Assembly (NCBI RefSeq): GCF_038562415.1
Contig: NZ_JBCFBA010000008.1
Location: forward strand, 125,005 to 189,004
Origin: Solidesulfovibrio sp.
Lineage (GTDB): Bacteria; Desulfobacterota; Desulfovibrionia; Desulfovibrionales; Desulfovibrionaceae
Direction of reading: 5' to 3'
Length of the DNA stretch: 64,000 nt
In this document: positions 37,084 to 45,220 of the stretch, one piece after another
Numbering within the stretch: position 1 is the first letter of the stretch
Layout: each line of letters begins with the position of its first letter
Translations under genes and position numbers: made by a program
Notes under the pieces: model-generated
What the model saw: the letters and a program-made list of their open reading frames with translations, nothing else
Database searches by the model: none
What the model was told of the DNA's origin: nothing

Positions 37084-37156
37084 ACGCGGTTTTCATGGGC
37101 AAAAGAAAAGGACCGGCTCGTCACCGGTCCTTCCATGGTGGATTGGTCCGTAGCTT

Positions 37157-38080
37157 CTACGGGAAAGTAATGCCCAACAACCTATTTTCCTCCGTAATCC
37201 GCTCCTCCAACTCCATGAAGTAGAGAACGTTGACCAAGCTCAGAGACATGGCCTGAGTCTGTGCTGCGATGAGGTCTTCGAGCTCCAGGTCCAGCTTGGA
37301 TTTGATATGTGCCAGAAAGGCTTCCATGTGTCTGTATTCCTTGTAGTAGACAGCATTCCCAGGGTCACCGAAGTTCTGCTTGTTGGGAAAGTAAATCAGC
37401 TCCTCCTTGTCGAGAAAGCCACTTTCAGTGTTGTGATACAGCGCCCGTCCCCGAGTCGCGTAATCCACCCACGCCTTCGAGTCACTAGAGTAAGCCGGGA
37501 CGTGGCTGATCAGGCTGGGGGTCGTCATGCCAAACAGGTGAACCCTGATGCCATTGCGGTAGAGCGAGTCCACCGCATTGAAGAGCACCCTGAGGTCATT
37601 TCGATTGTCACCCTGGCACTGGCCAATCGCAACGAGCTGATACTTGGGCCTTGATTTGATGAAGAACTCGATCTCATTATTGTGCAAATTATGTATAACA
37701 GGGACCGCCTTGATGTTGTCAGCCTCAAGCCTCATTAACCGTGTAAGGTTGTGAGTGAAGCCATTCGGAGTAAAGTCGTCGTCGAAACTGAACAAAAAGT
37801 CGTATCTGCCTTGCGCAATCTTCGTATAGTCTCGATATTTGAAGAATAGCTTGTCGCTTTCGATCAAGCGAGACTGAACGCTGAGTTTCTTGTCGTTGTT
37901 GATACTGAAAGCGCCACAGTCAAGGATTAACTCATTGATCATGCTCCTGTAGGTAATGGTGTAGTCCCTAGGACGCTGGAGTCCGTAGAAGGTGACGAGA
38001 ACGTTGGGCTTCAAGTTCGGGTTGATCTTGTGCAGCCGCTTAATTACGGGGATACTTAAAGAAGAAAGGAATATCTTCAT
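37157..38080 (-). CDS. TGT-like (DpdA/queuine transglycosylase-like) protein
   Basis: A 307-residue protein of TIM-barrel appearance. LILDCGAFS near residue 55 corresponds to the catalytic-Asp strand of tRNA-guanine transglycosylases and their phage DpdA-like relatives. FSFDDDF, AVPVIHN, QLVAIGQCQ, RVHLFGMTT and YSSDSKAWVDYATRGR follow in the usual order. DpdA enzymes put 7-deazaguanine into DNA; phage homologues may do likewise. No queuosine or Dpd partner genes are adjacent, so the substrate is uncertain. AGGAG supports the ATG at 38080. Confidence 0.65.
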   Translation of the reverse strand: MKIFLSSLSIPVIKRLHKINPNLKPNVLVTFYGLQRPRDYTITYRSMINELILDCGAFSINNDKKLSVQSRLIESDKLFFKYRDYTKIAQGRYDFLFSFDDDFTPNGFTHNLTRLMRLEADNIKAVPVIHNLHNNEIEFFIKSRPKYQLVAIGQCQGDNRNDLRVLFNAVDSLYRNGIRVHLFGMTTPSLISHVPAYSSDSKAWVDYATRGRALYHNTESGFLDKEELIYFPNKQNFGDPGNAVYYKEYRHMEAFLAHIKSKLDLELEDLIAAQTQAMSLSLVNVLYFMELEERITEENRLLGITFP

Positions 38081-38148
38081 GGGGTGTTCTCCTGGGGGAT
38101 GGCTCCTCCTGGTAATCCAGGAGGAACCTTGGCTTGTTGTTAATGGCA

Positions 38149-38508
38149 CTATTCCGAGGAGTAGGGCTCGCCTTCTTCTAAGACGCCACGCATACATTCC
38201 CTTGTGACTTCTCCTGAGATGACACGCTGGAGAAGTTTGGCTGGCGCATCCGGGGCCGCGAGAGAAAGACTTTCCAGGTAGCGCATTTCCTCGTCCGTAA
38301 GATTCCCTTCAACCTGCAGGAATGCGCGGACTACTTCGAATGGCACATGAATGCCGACCTTCTTCAAGTTGTGAAACTGCATCGCCTCATTGACACGCCT
38401 GTTGTACTCATGACGAAGGGGCATCAATTTCGCCTCGTCTAAAAACGAGAACAGACTTGGCTCTTCATGGTCATCTTCTCTGAAGCGGAGGTGCGGAACA
38501 AGTTTCAT
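38149..38508 (-). CDS. Small protein related to the next gene's C-terminal half
   Basis: A 119-residue protein. The stretch VPFEVVRAFLQVEGNLTDEEMRYLESL and KLLQRVISGEV aligns by eye with FPLDVMVSFLRKQASLTPKERKHLVKL and KLLEWIIVGDL in the 38568-39782 protein. No family is recognised. It lies between the TGT-like gene and the larger paralogue on the same strand, with short gaps, so the three may be one transcript. Confidence 0.6.
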   Translation of the reverse strand: MKLVPHLRFREDDHEEPSLFSFLDEAKLMPLRHEYNRRVNEAMQFHNLKKVGIHVPFEVVRAFLQVEGNLTDEEMRYLESLSLAAPDAPAKLLQRVISGEVTRECMRGVLEEGEPYSSE

Positions 38509-38567
38509 TGAGCGCTCCTTATGGCCCCTCCGGCAGATTCCAGAGGGGCCTTGTCAGTACTTGGGGG

Positions 38568-39782
38568 CTAGGCAGCAACTTCCTGGACGCTCTGAGCATC
38601 CTGGACATCATGGCCCACCGTCAGCAGGCGGTCGATGTAATCTCTGAGCTTGATCAGATGATCGCGGTCGACCGTGGTATCCAGCTTGATGCCCTGAGTG
38701 GCTATTGATTCCAGCGAGTTGTAGAGTGTGAGAACCTGTTGCTCGATGTTCGGACCTGAAGAAGCATTGCCAGAACTGGCATCGGCAGAGGAGCCCTGGC
38801 TGCTTGTTTCGGAATTGTCAGAGGCCCCTATGAAGTTTTTGCGCTCCAAATCGCCCACGATAATCCATTCAAGGAGCTTGACCGCCTCTTCCTTGCCCAG
38901 CTTCACTAGGTGCTTGCGTTCCTTGGGAGTCAAGGAAGCCTGCTTTCGCAGGAATGAAACCATCACGTCCAAGGGGAACTCAAGGTTCAGGCGATTCAGC
39001 GCCTTGACTTCAAGAATGGCATTGAACCGAAGGACGCGCTCATCATACGAGGCCTCCTCCAAGTCAAAATCCTCGCCCTCCAAGTAGGACTTCAGGGGAT
39101 CAAGACCCATCTTTTTCTGTTCCGTGTCGCTCTTGGAGGCATACAAAGAGCCGAACTCCGCCAAACGCTCGACTCCATATTCAAGGTGTGTTTCCACCAT
39201 GGGAACGTTGGCCAAATTCATGTACTTCTCGCGGCTTCGCTTCTTGATGTTTGGAAGCTTAGCGTGAATCCAGGTTTGCCAGTCACTACGTTGTTTCTCG
39301 GTCCTAAGCGCCTTGAGCCTGAGAAGGCGCTTGCCCTGCATGAATGCGTAGAACGCATTGACCGCGTTGGTTTTCTCCAGGACAAGATCCAGAGTGGTCT
39401 GGCAGGTGTTTAATTCCTCCACGATTTTGTCGATGCTATTGATCTTATTGACTTGGTCCGAGAACCGCTGGCCCAGAGCTGCAAGCGATTGTTTGTCCTT
39501 CGGGATGTTGCCGATTGATCCGGGCTGCCCCTGCCCGCCAGTGGCCCCGTAGAGCCCGGTGCCGGCGACATTCCTGGCAAAGGTGTCAACCCCTTCTTCA
39601 ATATCCAGAATCGAGCTGATTTTTCCGCCAAGCCCGCCGCCGAAGCCGGAAGCGCCACTGCCGCCAGTGTAACCCGTGCCACCAGTGCCGCCGGTAGAGC
39701 TGGTGGAGCTGGTGTCATCCGAATTGTGGGGTTTGCCAGGACCGCCGGTGACGGAGATGTTCGGCTTGTTGTCGTTGCTCAT
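38568..39782 (-). CDS. Gly-rich N-terminus protein of unknown function
   Basis: A 404-residue protein. Residues of about 25-90 are low in complexity and rich in Gly, Ser and Thr (SSTSSTGGTGGTGYTGG), with GATGGQGQPGS after. The rest is helical with many Lys and Glu. A segment near residues 270-340 is shared with the small protein encoded downstream. GGAGG is five bases from the ATG at 39782. The flexible head suggests a surface, scaffold or assembly role, but no function can be given. Confidence 0.6.
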   Translation of the reverse strand: MSNDNKPNISVTGGPGKPHNSDDTSSTSSTGGTGGTGYTGGSGASGFGGGLGGKISSILDIEEGVDTFARNVAGTGLYGATGGQGQPGSIGNIPKDKQSLAALGQRFSDQVNKINSIDKIVEELNTCQTTLDLVLEKTNAVNAFYAFMQGKRLLRLKALRTEKQRSDWQTWIHAKLPNIKKRSREKYMNLANVPMVETHLEYGVERLAEFGSLYASKSDTEQKKMGLDPLKSYLEGEDFDLEEASYDERVLRFNAILEVKALNRLNLEFPLDVMVSFLRKQASLTPKERKHLVKLGKEEAVKLLEWIIVGDLERKNFIGASDNSETSSQGSSADASSGNASSGPNIEQQVLTLYNSLESIATQGIKLDTTVDRDHLIKLRDYIDRLLTVGHDVQDAQSVQEVAA

Positions 39783-40028
39783 GGTGTCCTCCAAGAATGC
39801 CCCCTGTCGGGGGAGGTGGCTCTTTGGGGAGGCGGTCCCTGTGACCGGACCCCATTGCGCCGTTGCTCTTGAAGAACGGTCTAAGCGAGACCCACTTTGG
39901 GTTGGGGACAAGAGGTTCAGACACCTTTTGTCTCTCAGAAAACCTAAGAGATCAGATAGATATCTGAAAAAATTGGGGAGAAGTTTTCAGACAGTTCGAA
40001 GGCGGGGCTTGGAGCGGGAGGAGAAGCC

Positions 40029-41024
40029 TCAAAGGCTGAGGACGTCTTTTATCGGGGGGAGTTGCTTCCCGTTTTGCTTAGTGCAAAGGGGGTTCATGGT
40101 ATCAATCTTGATGCAGAGATTTTCATAGTATTCGAAAAGTCTCTGCCTCTTCTGAAGGAGAGTGGCTATCTTGTCATTATGTCTGTGTTTCAAGGGAATT
40201 GCTTTTTTGAGCAGCTCATGAACTTCATCAAAATCTAAAGGATTATCTTCATCGTCTTCATGGGCCTTGTCCCACATCCACAAAAGAATCAATCGAGTCA
40301 TATCAGCGCTTACGATGTGATCACCAGAAAGGCAGAGTTTGTAAACAGCTTCCAGGGTTTCATCGCTTATGCGCTTGTTCGAAAAAATGCTGTCGATTGT
40401 GGCATTGAATATTTTAACGGCATGAAGTTCGAGCATAACCTGTTCAGGGTCTTTGAGTGCTTGCTTGTGGTCCAGCAGGATGCCAGACGTCTTGTCCAGG
40501 TCTGACATGTAATGATTTGGTGCGTCATCATCTATGCTCATTGCCCACTTGTAATACGAACGAAGCAAGGCATTGATGTCGGCGTGGTCTTTGCTTTCAA
40601 ATTTAACAGATTTCCCATTGAGGATGGCATCAAGGGCCTCTTCAGTATTCAAACCAATGTAGGCGTTGCGATAAAGCCTATGAAAGCGCCGTCGCACTGC
40701 TTCTTCCAGACAAGACAATCTGAAAAAAGCGATGCGAGCTTTCACTTCATATTGTTCCTCAAGGTACAGAGCATAAGGATGGTTCTTCGGATTGGGGTCC
40801 TCCATGTCAATCGAGTCTGAATTGAACCCCTTGCAACCCTCCTCTGACTCGATGACCTCCAACTCGCCAAGCTCATCGAAGTAAGCCCTATAATTTTCAA
40901 TGACATGGGAGAAATGGCGATAGGCAGGGTTCCTCCTTTGATACTCCCAAAACCAAAAGGCGACGCTCCTGATCCTGTGGGAGTCAAAGCGAAGAACTTT
41001 TTTCTCGTCAGACTTCTTGGGCAT
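40029..41024 (-). CDS. Unknown protein with FWxWExxRRNxxY motif
   Basis: A 331-residue protein. The N-terminal VAFWFWEYQRRNPAYRHF resembles REFWLWEFARRNEQYQRDY of the first plus-strand gene in island 1. The rest is helical, charged and unlike anything I recognise. The start has a weak ribosome site. One palindrome copy lies 78 bases upstream. Confidence 0.6.
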   Translation of the reverse strand: MPKKSDEKKVLRFDSHRIRSVAFWFWEYQRRNPAYRHFSHVIENYRAYFDELGELEVIESEEGCKGFNSDSIDMEDPNPKNHPYALYLEEQYEVKARIAFFRLSCLEEAVRRRFHRLYRNAYIGLNTEEALDAILNGKSVKFESKDHADINALLRSYYKWAMSIDDDAPNHYMSDLDKTSGILLDHKQALKDPEQVMLELHAVKIFNATIDSIFSNKRISDETLEAVYKLCLSGDHIVSADMTRLILLWMWDKAHEDDEDNPLDFDEVHELLKKAIPLKHRHNDKIATLLQKRQRLFEYYENLCIKIDTMNPLCTKQNGKQLPPIKDVLSL

Positions 41025-41101
41025 GGTCCAGACGTAGCAAAAGCGCCTCTGAGCGACAACCCAGGCTGGCTCAGGGGAGTCGCCGCCGACTGAATCCAGA
41101 A

Positions 41102-41117
41102 GCGCAGGATACTGCGC
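41102..41117. repeat. Island 2 palindrome, copy 2 (one change)
   Basis: GCGCAGGATACTGCGC, with a single change from the consensus, followed by ATACGGTC. Confidence 0.75.
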
Positions 41118-41281
41118 ATACGGTCATAGCCTCTATCGAATCGCTGCCCAGACGGGGGACACTGAAAACGGACGTTGGGCCATACCTGCGATTTCCTGCG
41201 GTTTTGCTCAAGGGGGGATACCCAAACCCCAGGACCAGCCCCCAATCCCAGGAAGGGGTTGTCCCGCGCAAATCCGGGGCC

Positions 41282-41308
41282 AGGGGGACAAGGGGGACAA
41301 GGGGGACG
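41282..41308. repeat. Three 9-base tandem repeats
   Basis: AGGGGGACA is repeated three times (last copy AGGGGGACG), followed by GGGGGCCGGGG. The plus strand could form a G-quadruplex. The gap 41118-41461 holds no gene. Confidence 0.7.
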
Positions 41309-41461
41309 GGGGGCCGGGGTAGGAAGCCCAAGTCGGCGAAGGGGGAAGGATTGATTCCCGCCCCCTTTGTTCTCTTACAGGCAGGGTCTACGTCTTTCCT
41401 TGGGCTGGTGTCAGGCAAGATGCCCACGGACCAGGGGCGGCGAATCCGTCATGTGCTGGAA

Positions 41462-43528
41462 CTATCCCTGGATCAACTGAAGCGCCATCTTGGGCAGGGA
41501 GTTTGCCTGGGCCAACATGGCTGTCGCAGATTGCGCAAGGATTTGGTTCGTGACCATGGCTGTCATCTCCTGGGCAACGTCCACGTCAGATATCTGCGAC
41601 TCGGCAGCCTGGAGATTTTCAGCCTGAATTTCTAGGTTCTGGATCGTGTTGGACAAGCGATTCTGTGTAGCGCCCAATGATGCACGGATTTTATCTTTCT
41701 GCACAATCACACTATTGAGCACGTCAAGGCTTTTCTGAGCCCTTCCCTGCGTCTGAATATCGACAACTGGTGTATATATTGTTGCCAAAGCTCCTGCTGC
41801 GGACGGATCAATGGATCCATCATCAGACTGATATGCTACGGCAAACCCTCCGCCTTTTAATGAAGTTACATCAGTTACATATTGATCATTGGCAACAACT
41901 TTGTTGACTTGAAACTCGCCTCCGACCTTTGCCCCGTTGTTGTCATACATTTGGCCAAATGTCCCCCAGCCTGCTCCGTCTTGCCCGACAGCGCCCCATG
42001 TCACTACAAATCCAGTATCATTTACCCTTGCGAGCCTTGGCCACATTTGATTAGACATGTATGTAGTATTGACGGTAAACTCTGCTCCAAATTTTGTTCC
42101 ATCTGCATTGAAAATCTGTGCAGTCGGATGAAACTCTGGCGACGCAGACGAGGGCTGGTTGTTCCAGGCAACAACAAACTTGCCATCACCTAGGGACGTT
42201 GTTGACTGAAAATTCTGCAACCATGTGGTTGTCGTATTTATTCTGTACTCAGACTCAATCAAATTACCATTTCTATCTACAATCTGTCCATATATACCCC
42301 AGTTTGAACCGTCTGGAGAAAACCAAGATACAGCATAGTTACCATCTTCTAGCCTGGCAGTCGCAGGATATCTTTGATCAAGATTTGTTGTGGTATTGAT
42401 TCTGAACTCCGACGTAAGTGAATTCCCTTCAGCATCAAACATCTTGCCGTATATCCCGTCTAAAGACCCATCCTGCCCAGTCGATGTCCACGTGGTAAAA
42501 AAACCACCGCCATCTGCTCCAACGGTGTTCGATCTATACTGATTGTTCGCTGTAGTTGAGTTGACTTGAAACTCAGAATTGATTTTGCGTCCATTCATAT
42601 CGTACAATTGAGCGTAAATCCCTGTCCCTGACCCATCTTGATTGGCCGATGTCCATGAAACTACAAACCCACCATCGTCGCGAGCTGCAACACTGGGTTC
42701 GCTTTGGTTGCCATTTGTAAATGTATTAACCTGAAACTCATTTCCGACCTTATTCCCGTCTTGGTCGATTATTTGTCCAAAAATTCCATCACCTGATCCG
42801 TCTTGGCTCGAAGAAACCCAAACGGAAACCATATTGCCATTTTCTAGCCCTGCAATCTTTGGTTCCGTTTGATCGTTAGCAGTCGTAGTGTTTAATCGCA
42901 AATCCTGCGAAGTTGCCTCAAGGAACATTGGCTTTCCTTCGTCGAACTTGCCGATTGCCATTCCATCAGGATCAAACAAAGACTCAATCTTTGAGCTGTT
43001 GATATTTACATAGTAATAATCCTCCGCAGATGAATTCCCGGTGCCAAAATGCACTTTCATTTGGCCTGTTGACTCAAGTCCACTCCCGTCATGGCTACCA
43101 GACAGAGATCCATCTAACAGCTTGACTCCATTAAAATCCGTTGCATTTGAAATTCTTTGAATCTCCATAGCCATGGCTTGATATTCGGAATGAATAATTA
43201 ATCGTTGTTCTTGAGTATATGTTCCTGTCGCCGCTTGTTCCGCAAGCTCCTTCATCCTGATCAACTTCTCGTCGATAACCTGGAGCGCTCCATCAGCGGT
43301 CTGGATCATCGAAATGGCGTCATTGGCGTTCCTGACCCCTTGGCTGATGGTGCTAATATCCGAACGCATCATCTCGCGAATCGCCAGCCCAGCGGCATCG
43401 TCAGCGGCGGTCCCGATCCTCAAGCCAGACGACAGCCGCCGCGTAGAGGTCGCAATCCCCCCGTACGCGGTGTTCAGATTTCTGGCGGTGTTCATCGCCA
43501 TTAGGTTCTGGTTGATGGTCAACGCCAT
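41462..43528 (-). CDS. Flagellin with propeller-like repeat insert
   Basis: A 688-residue flagellin. The N-terminal domain (ALTINQNLMAMNTARNL, LSSGLRIGTAADDAAGLAI, about residues 1-145) and the C-terminal domain (ASLGATQNRLSNTIQNL to ALQLIQG, about 610-688) are canonical. Between them, about residues 205-590 hold seven units of about 54 residues with the pattern NDQxxPxxAxLxDGxFVVxWxS..QDGSGxGIYGQxxDxxGxKxxxEFxVNT, the last partial. Seven such units suit a beta-propeller. Normal flagellins are 270-500 residues. AAGGAG is about ten bases before the ATG. It lies on an integrated island and is divergent from an XRE regulator. No other flagellar gene is near. Confidence 0.88.
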   Translation of the reverse strand: MALTINQNLMAMNTARNLNTAYGGIATSTRRLSSGLRIGTAADDAAGLAIREMMRSDISTISQGVRNANDAISMIQTADGALQVIDEKLIRMKELAEQAATGTYTQEQRLIIHSEYQAMAMEIQRISNATDFNGVKLLDGSLSGSHDGSGLESTGQMKVHFGTGNSSAEDYYYVNINSSKIESLFDPDGMAIGKFDEGKPMFLEATSQDLRLNTTTANDQTEPKIAGLENGNMVSVWVSSSQDGSGDGIFGQIIDQDGNKVGNEFQVNTFTNGNQSEPSVAARDDGGFVVSWTSANQDGSGTGIYAQLYDMNGRKINSEFQVNSTTANNQYRSNTVGADGGGFFTTWTSTGQDGSLDGIYGKMFDAEGNSLTSEFRINTTTNLDQRYPATARLEDGNYAVSWFSPDGSNWGIYGQIVDRNGNLIESEYRINTTTTWLQNFQSTTSLGDGKFVVAWNNQPSSASPEFHPTAQIFNADGTKFGAEFTVNTTYMSNQMWPRLARVNDTGFVVTWGAVGQDGAGWGTFGQMYDNNGAKVGGEFQVNKVVANDQYVTDVTSLKGGGFAVAYQSDDGSIDPSAAGALATIYTPVVDIQTQGRAQKSLDVLNSVIVQKDKIRASLGATQNRLSNTIQNLEIQAENLQAAESQISDVDVAQEMTAMVTNQILAQSATAMLAQANSLPKMALQLIQG

Positions 43529-43648
43529 GGTCCGGCAACTCCTTCCTGGTTCGCCGGGGCATCAAGCCCAATTCTCACGTATCCACTTTCCCAAGTGGCT
43601 CTCCCCATGGGAAAAACCGCCAATAAACACGGCAAAATTTGCGCTATA

Positions 43649-43662
43649 TAAAGTTTACTTTA
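43649..43662. promoter_or_regulatory. Operator-like dyad between flagellin and XRE genes
   Basis: TAAAGT-TT-ACTTTA is a perfect six-base dyad in the divergent promoter region, an architecture common for XRE repressor sites. The regulator at 43742 is the natural candidate to bind it and set both promoters. Confidence 0.55.
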
Positions 43663-43741
43663 CAATTAACAGCAAGATACATGCCTTGCTTGCTTATTCA
43701 GCTGGATTGATGGTCCTAGACTGTCCGAAAAGGACGGTCCC

Positions 43742-44068
43742 ATGGGCGAGATTCTTAAGGTTTTTGGCAAGCGCATGCGGTCCCTTCGCAGGGCGAAGGA
43801 CATGACCCAGGAGCAACTTGCCGAACGGGCAGGATTGTCCCTACAAAGCGTAGGAGAAATTGAGCGCGGCAGGGGGAATCCTACCTTGGTGAACATTGAG
43901 CGGCTATCTGCTGCGCTGGAAGAAGACCTGACCGTCCTCTTCGACGTGGGTGACGTGGGGTTGACCAAGGAGCAGGTCCAGAAAGAGCTGGAACAGCTTC
44001 TCGCCGGGGCGTCCGAAGAGCAGGTGCGGGCAGTCCTGACGATGGCCAGGGTCTTGATCCAGAAGTGA
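43742..44068 (+). CDS. XRE-family transcriptional regulator
   Basis: A 108-residue protein. The Cro/C1-type HTH spans about residues 8-62 (MRSLRRAKDMTQEQLAERAGLSLQSVGEIERGRGNPTLVNIERLSAAL). The C-terminal helix (VQKELEQLLAGASEEQVRAVLTMARVLIQ) probably dimerises. AAGGA lies seven bases before the ATG. It is divergent from the flagellin gene with a dyad between them, so it likely controls that gene and itself. Confidence 0.88.
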   Translation: MGEILKVFGKRMRSLRRAKDMTQEQLAERAGLSLQSVGEIERGRGNPTLVNIERLSAALEEDLTVLFDVGDVGLTKEQVQKELEQLLAGASEEQVRAVLTMARVLIQK

Positions 44069-44096
44069 CGAAGTGAAGCCTCCATCACATCAGCCC

Positions 44097-44333
44097 TCAT
44101 TCGTCTTCAACCCTTCGGTGAACACGTTCCAGGGTTTCCCGGAACTGCGCCGACAGGTTCAGCCCGATTTCCGAACAGCCCCTGACCAGTGAAGCTCCTC
44201 CGAAGGCATCCGGGGCAACAGCCCCCATCAACTGAAAGAGCTTTTCGATCGGTCGGAAGTGTTCAATGAGGACATCCAACTGATCCAGGTGGTCCGGCTT
44301 CTCCTGCCCCGTCTCTCCCTCCAGAGTGTTCAC
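44097..44333 (-). CDS. Small protein coupled to DUF6573 gene
   Basis: A 78-residue protein starting at a GTG that overlaps the upstream stop as GTGA, with GGAGG five bases before. It begins MNTLEGETGQEKPDHLDQLDVLIEHF and is helical. No family is recognised. The overlap shows translation coupling with the preceding gene. Confidence 0.6.
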   Translation of the reverse strand: MNTLEGETGQEKPDHLDQLDVLIEHFRPIEKLFQLMGAVAPDAFGGASLVRGCSEIGLNLSAQFRETLERVHRRVEDE

Positions 44334-44713
44334 AAGTCCTCCGGCAGACAACAGGTCAGAACAGGTTCGCCATGATCGCCAGGGCCAACATGGAGAACGC
44401 ACCGGACCTTTTCGTGCTTCCCCAGCTCCATCAGAAACAGCACCTCAAATTCGACTCGATCCTGTTGAAGTCCCGTTCGCGCCGACACCGCAGCAAGGCT
44501 CATCAAATCGTGCAGGCGTCCCGCCAGCGACTGCCCCTCCCCTTCCAGCCCCGGCGGCGGAGTGACGTAGCGGTTGAACAATTTGTCGCCGATGACAAAT
44601 GGCAGCTTGAACCCGTAGAATTTCGCCTCGGCTGTGACGTCGATTAAAACCCCGTCCTCAATGGCCTGGGCGCGTGAGTAACTGAATATGATGGGCCAGG
44701 ATTCGTCAGACAT
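44330..44713 (-). CDS. DUF6573-type protein
   Basis: A 127-residue protein. WPIIFSYSRAQAIEDGVLIDVTAEAKFYGFKLPFVIGDKLF is the N-terminal pattern of a family (DUF6573) found on plasmids and phages. The C-terminal half ends VLHVGPGDHGEPVLTCCLPEDL. The function is unknown. It is the first gene of a two-gene unit and its stop overlaps the next start. Confidence 0.7.
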   Translation of the reverse strand: MSDESWPIIFSYSRAQAIEDGVLIDVTAEAKFYGFKLPFVIGDKLFNRYVTPPPGLEGEGQSLAGRLHDLMSLAAVSARTGLQQDRVEFEVLFLMELGKHEKVRCVLHVGPGDHGEPVLTCCLPEDL

Positions 44714-44745
44714 GGCAACTCCTTCGATTCTTCAGCCTACAAGGG

Positions 44746-44988
44746 CTACAGGTGGGCTTTTACGCAAAAGCATTTGAGAGCCATCATGGCCCGGTCAATA
44801 TTCTTCGCAGAGAAGTCCTCAGCCAAGAGGCTGCGCAAGTGTGGAAGAGCGATGAAGCTAATGCTCGGACGATGTGACTTTATTACCACGATGACTCTGT
44901 TCAGCGTCTTCGCTGAAAATGCGTCAGCGAGAATCGCTCTAACATCGTAAATACGAACGTCGCCTGAGGCTACATAGTCCGTAGTCAT
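44746..44988 (-). CDS. 80-residue protein with an internal duplication
   Basis: ILADAFSAKTLNRVIVVIKS and LLAEDFSAKNIDRAMMALKC are two copies of one 20-residue unit, about 33 residues apart. AGGAGGGAAGG lies directly before the ATG. The gene is a short, helical, probably DNA- or protein-binding product. The second half of the 34632-34748 peptide (NEIFREVLKAAIIVII) shares the spacing of hydrophobic residues. No family is known to me. Confidence 0.6.
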   Translation of the reverse strand: MTTDYVASGDVRIYDVRAILADAFSAKTLNRVIVVIKSHRPSISFIALPHLRSLLAEDFSAKNIDRAMMALKCFCVKAHL

Positions 44989-45080
44989 CCTTCCCTCCTC
45001 TTATTGAAGGGCGTTAGGGGAGGAAGAAAGGGTAGCCTGGGACAGGCGGGTTGGTCACGGGAGGAGTATGAAAACTGGAA

Positions 45081-45096
45081 GCGCAGGATCCTGCGC
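45081..45096. repeat. Island 2 palindrome, copy 3
   Basis: GCGCAGGATCCTGCGC, preceded by AAACTGGAA and followed by ATGCGGTTTGAG. The flanks AAACtGG and CGGTTT extend the dyad. Confidence 0.85.
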
Positions 45097-45220
45097 ATGC
45101 GGTTTGAGCCAGTGATCAAAACTTGGTTTGACCACGGGCGCGGGCACGGGCTATCTAAGGCAGGAATAATGTTGGCTATGTCTCGTCAATTTCAGTCGTA
45201 GCGTGCCCTTGGAGCTGTGG

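Noticed and set aside
43529..43741. Sigma-28 or sigma-54 promoter for the island flagellin
   Set aside because: No TAAA-N15-GCCGATAA-like or TGGCAC-N5-TTGC-like string could be matched with confidence.
45004..45201. 65-codon frame before the primase-polymerase gene
   Set aside because: It starts from a weak codon and runs through a copy of the intergenic palindrome; no ribosome site and no protein-like pattern.
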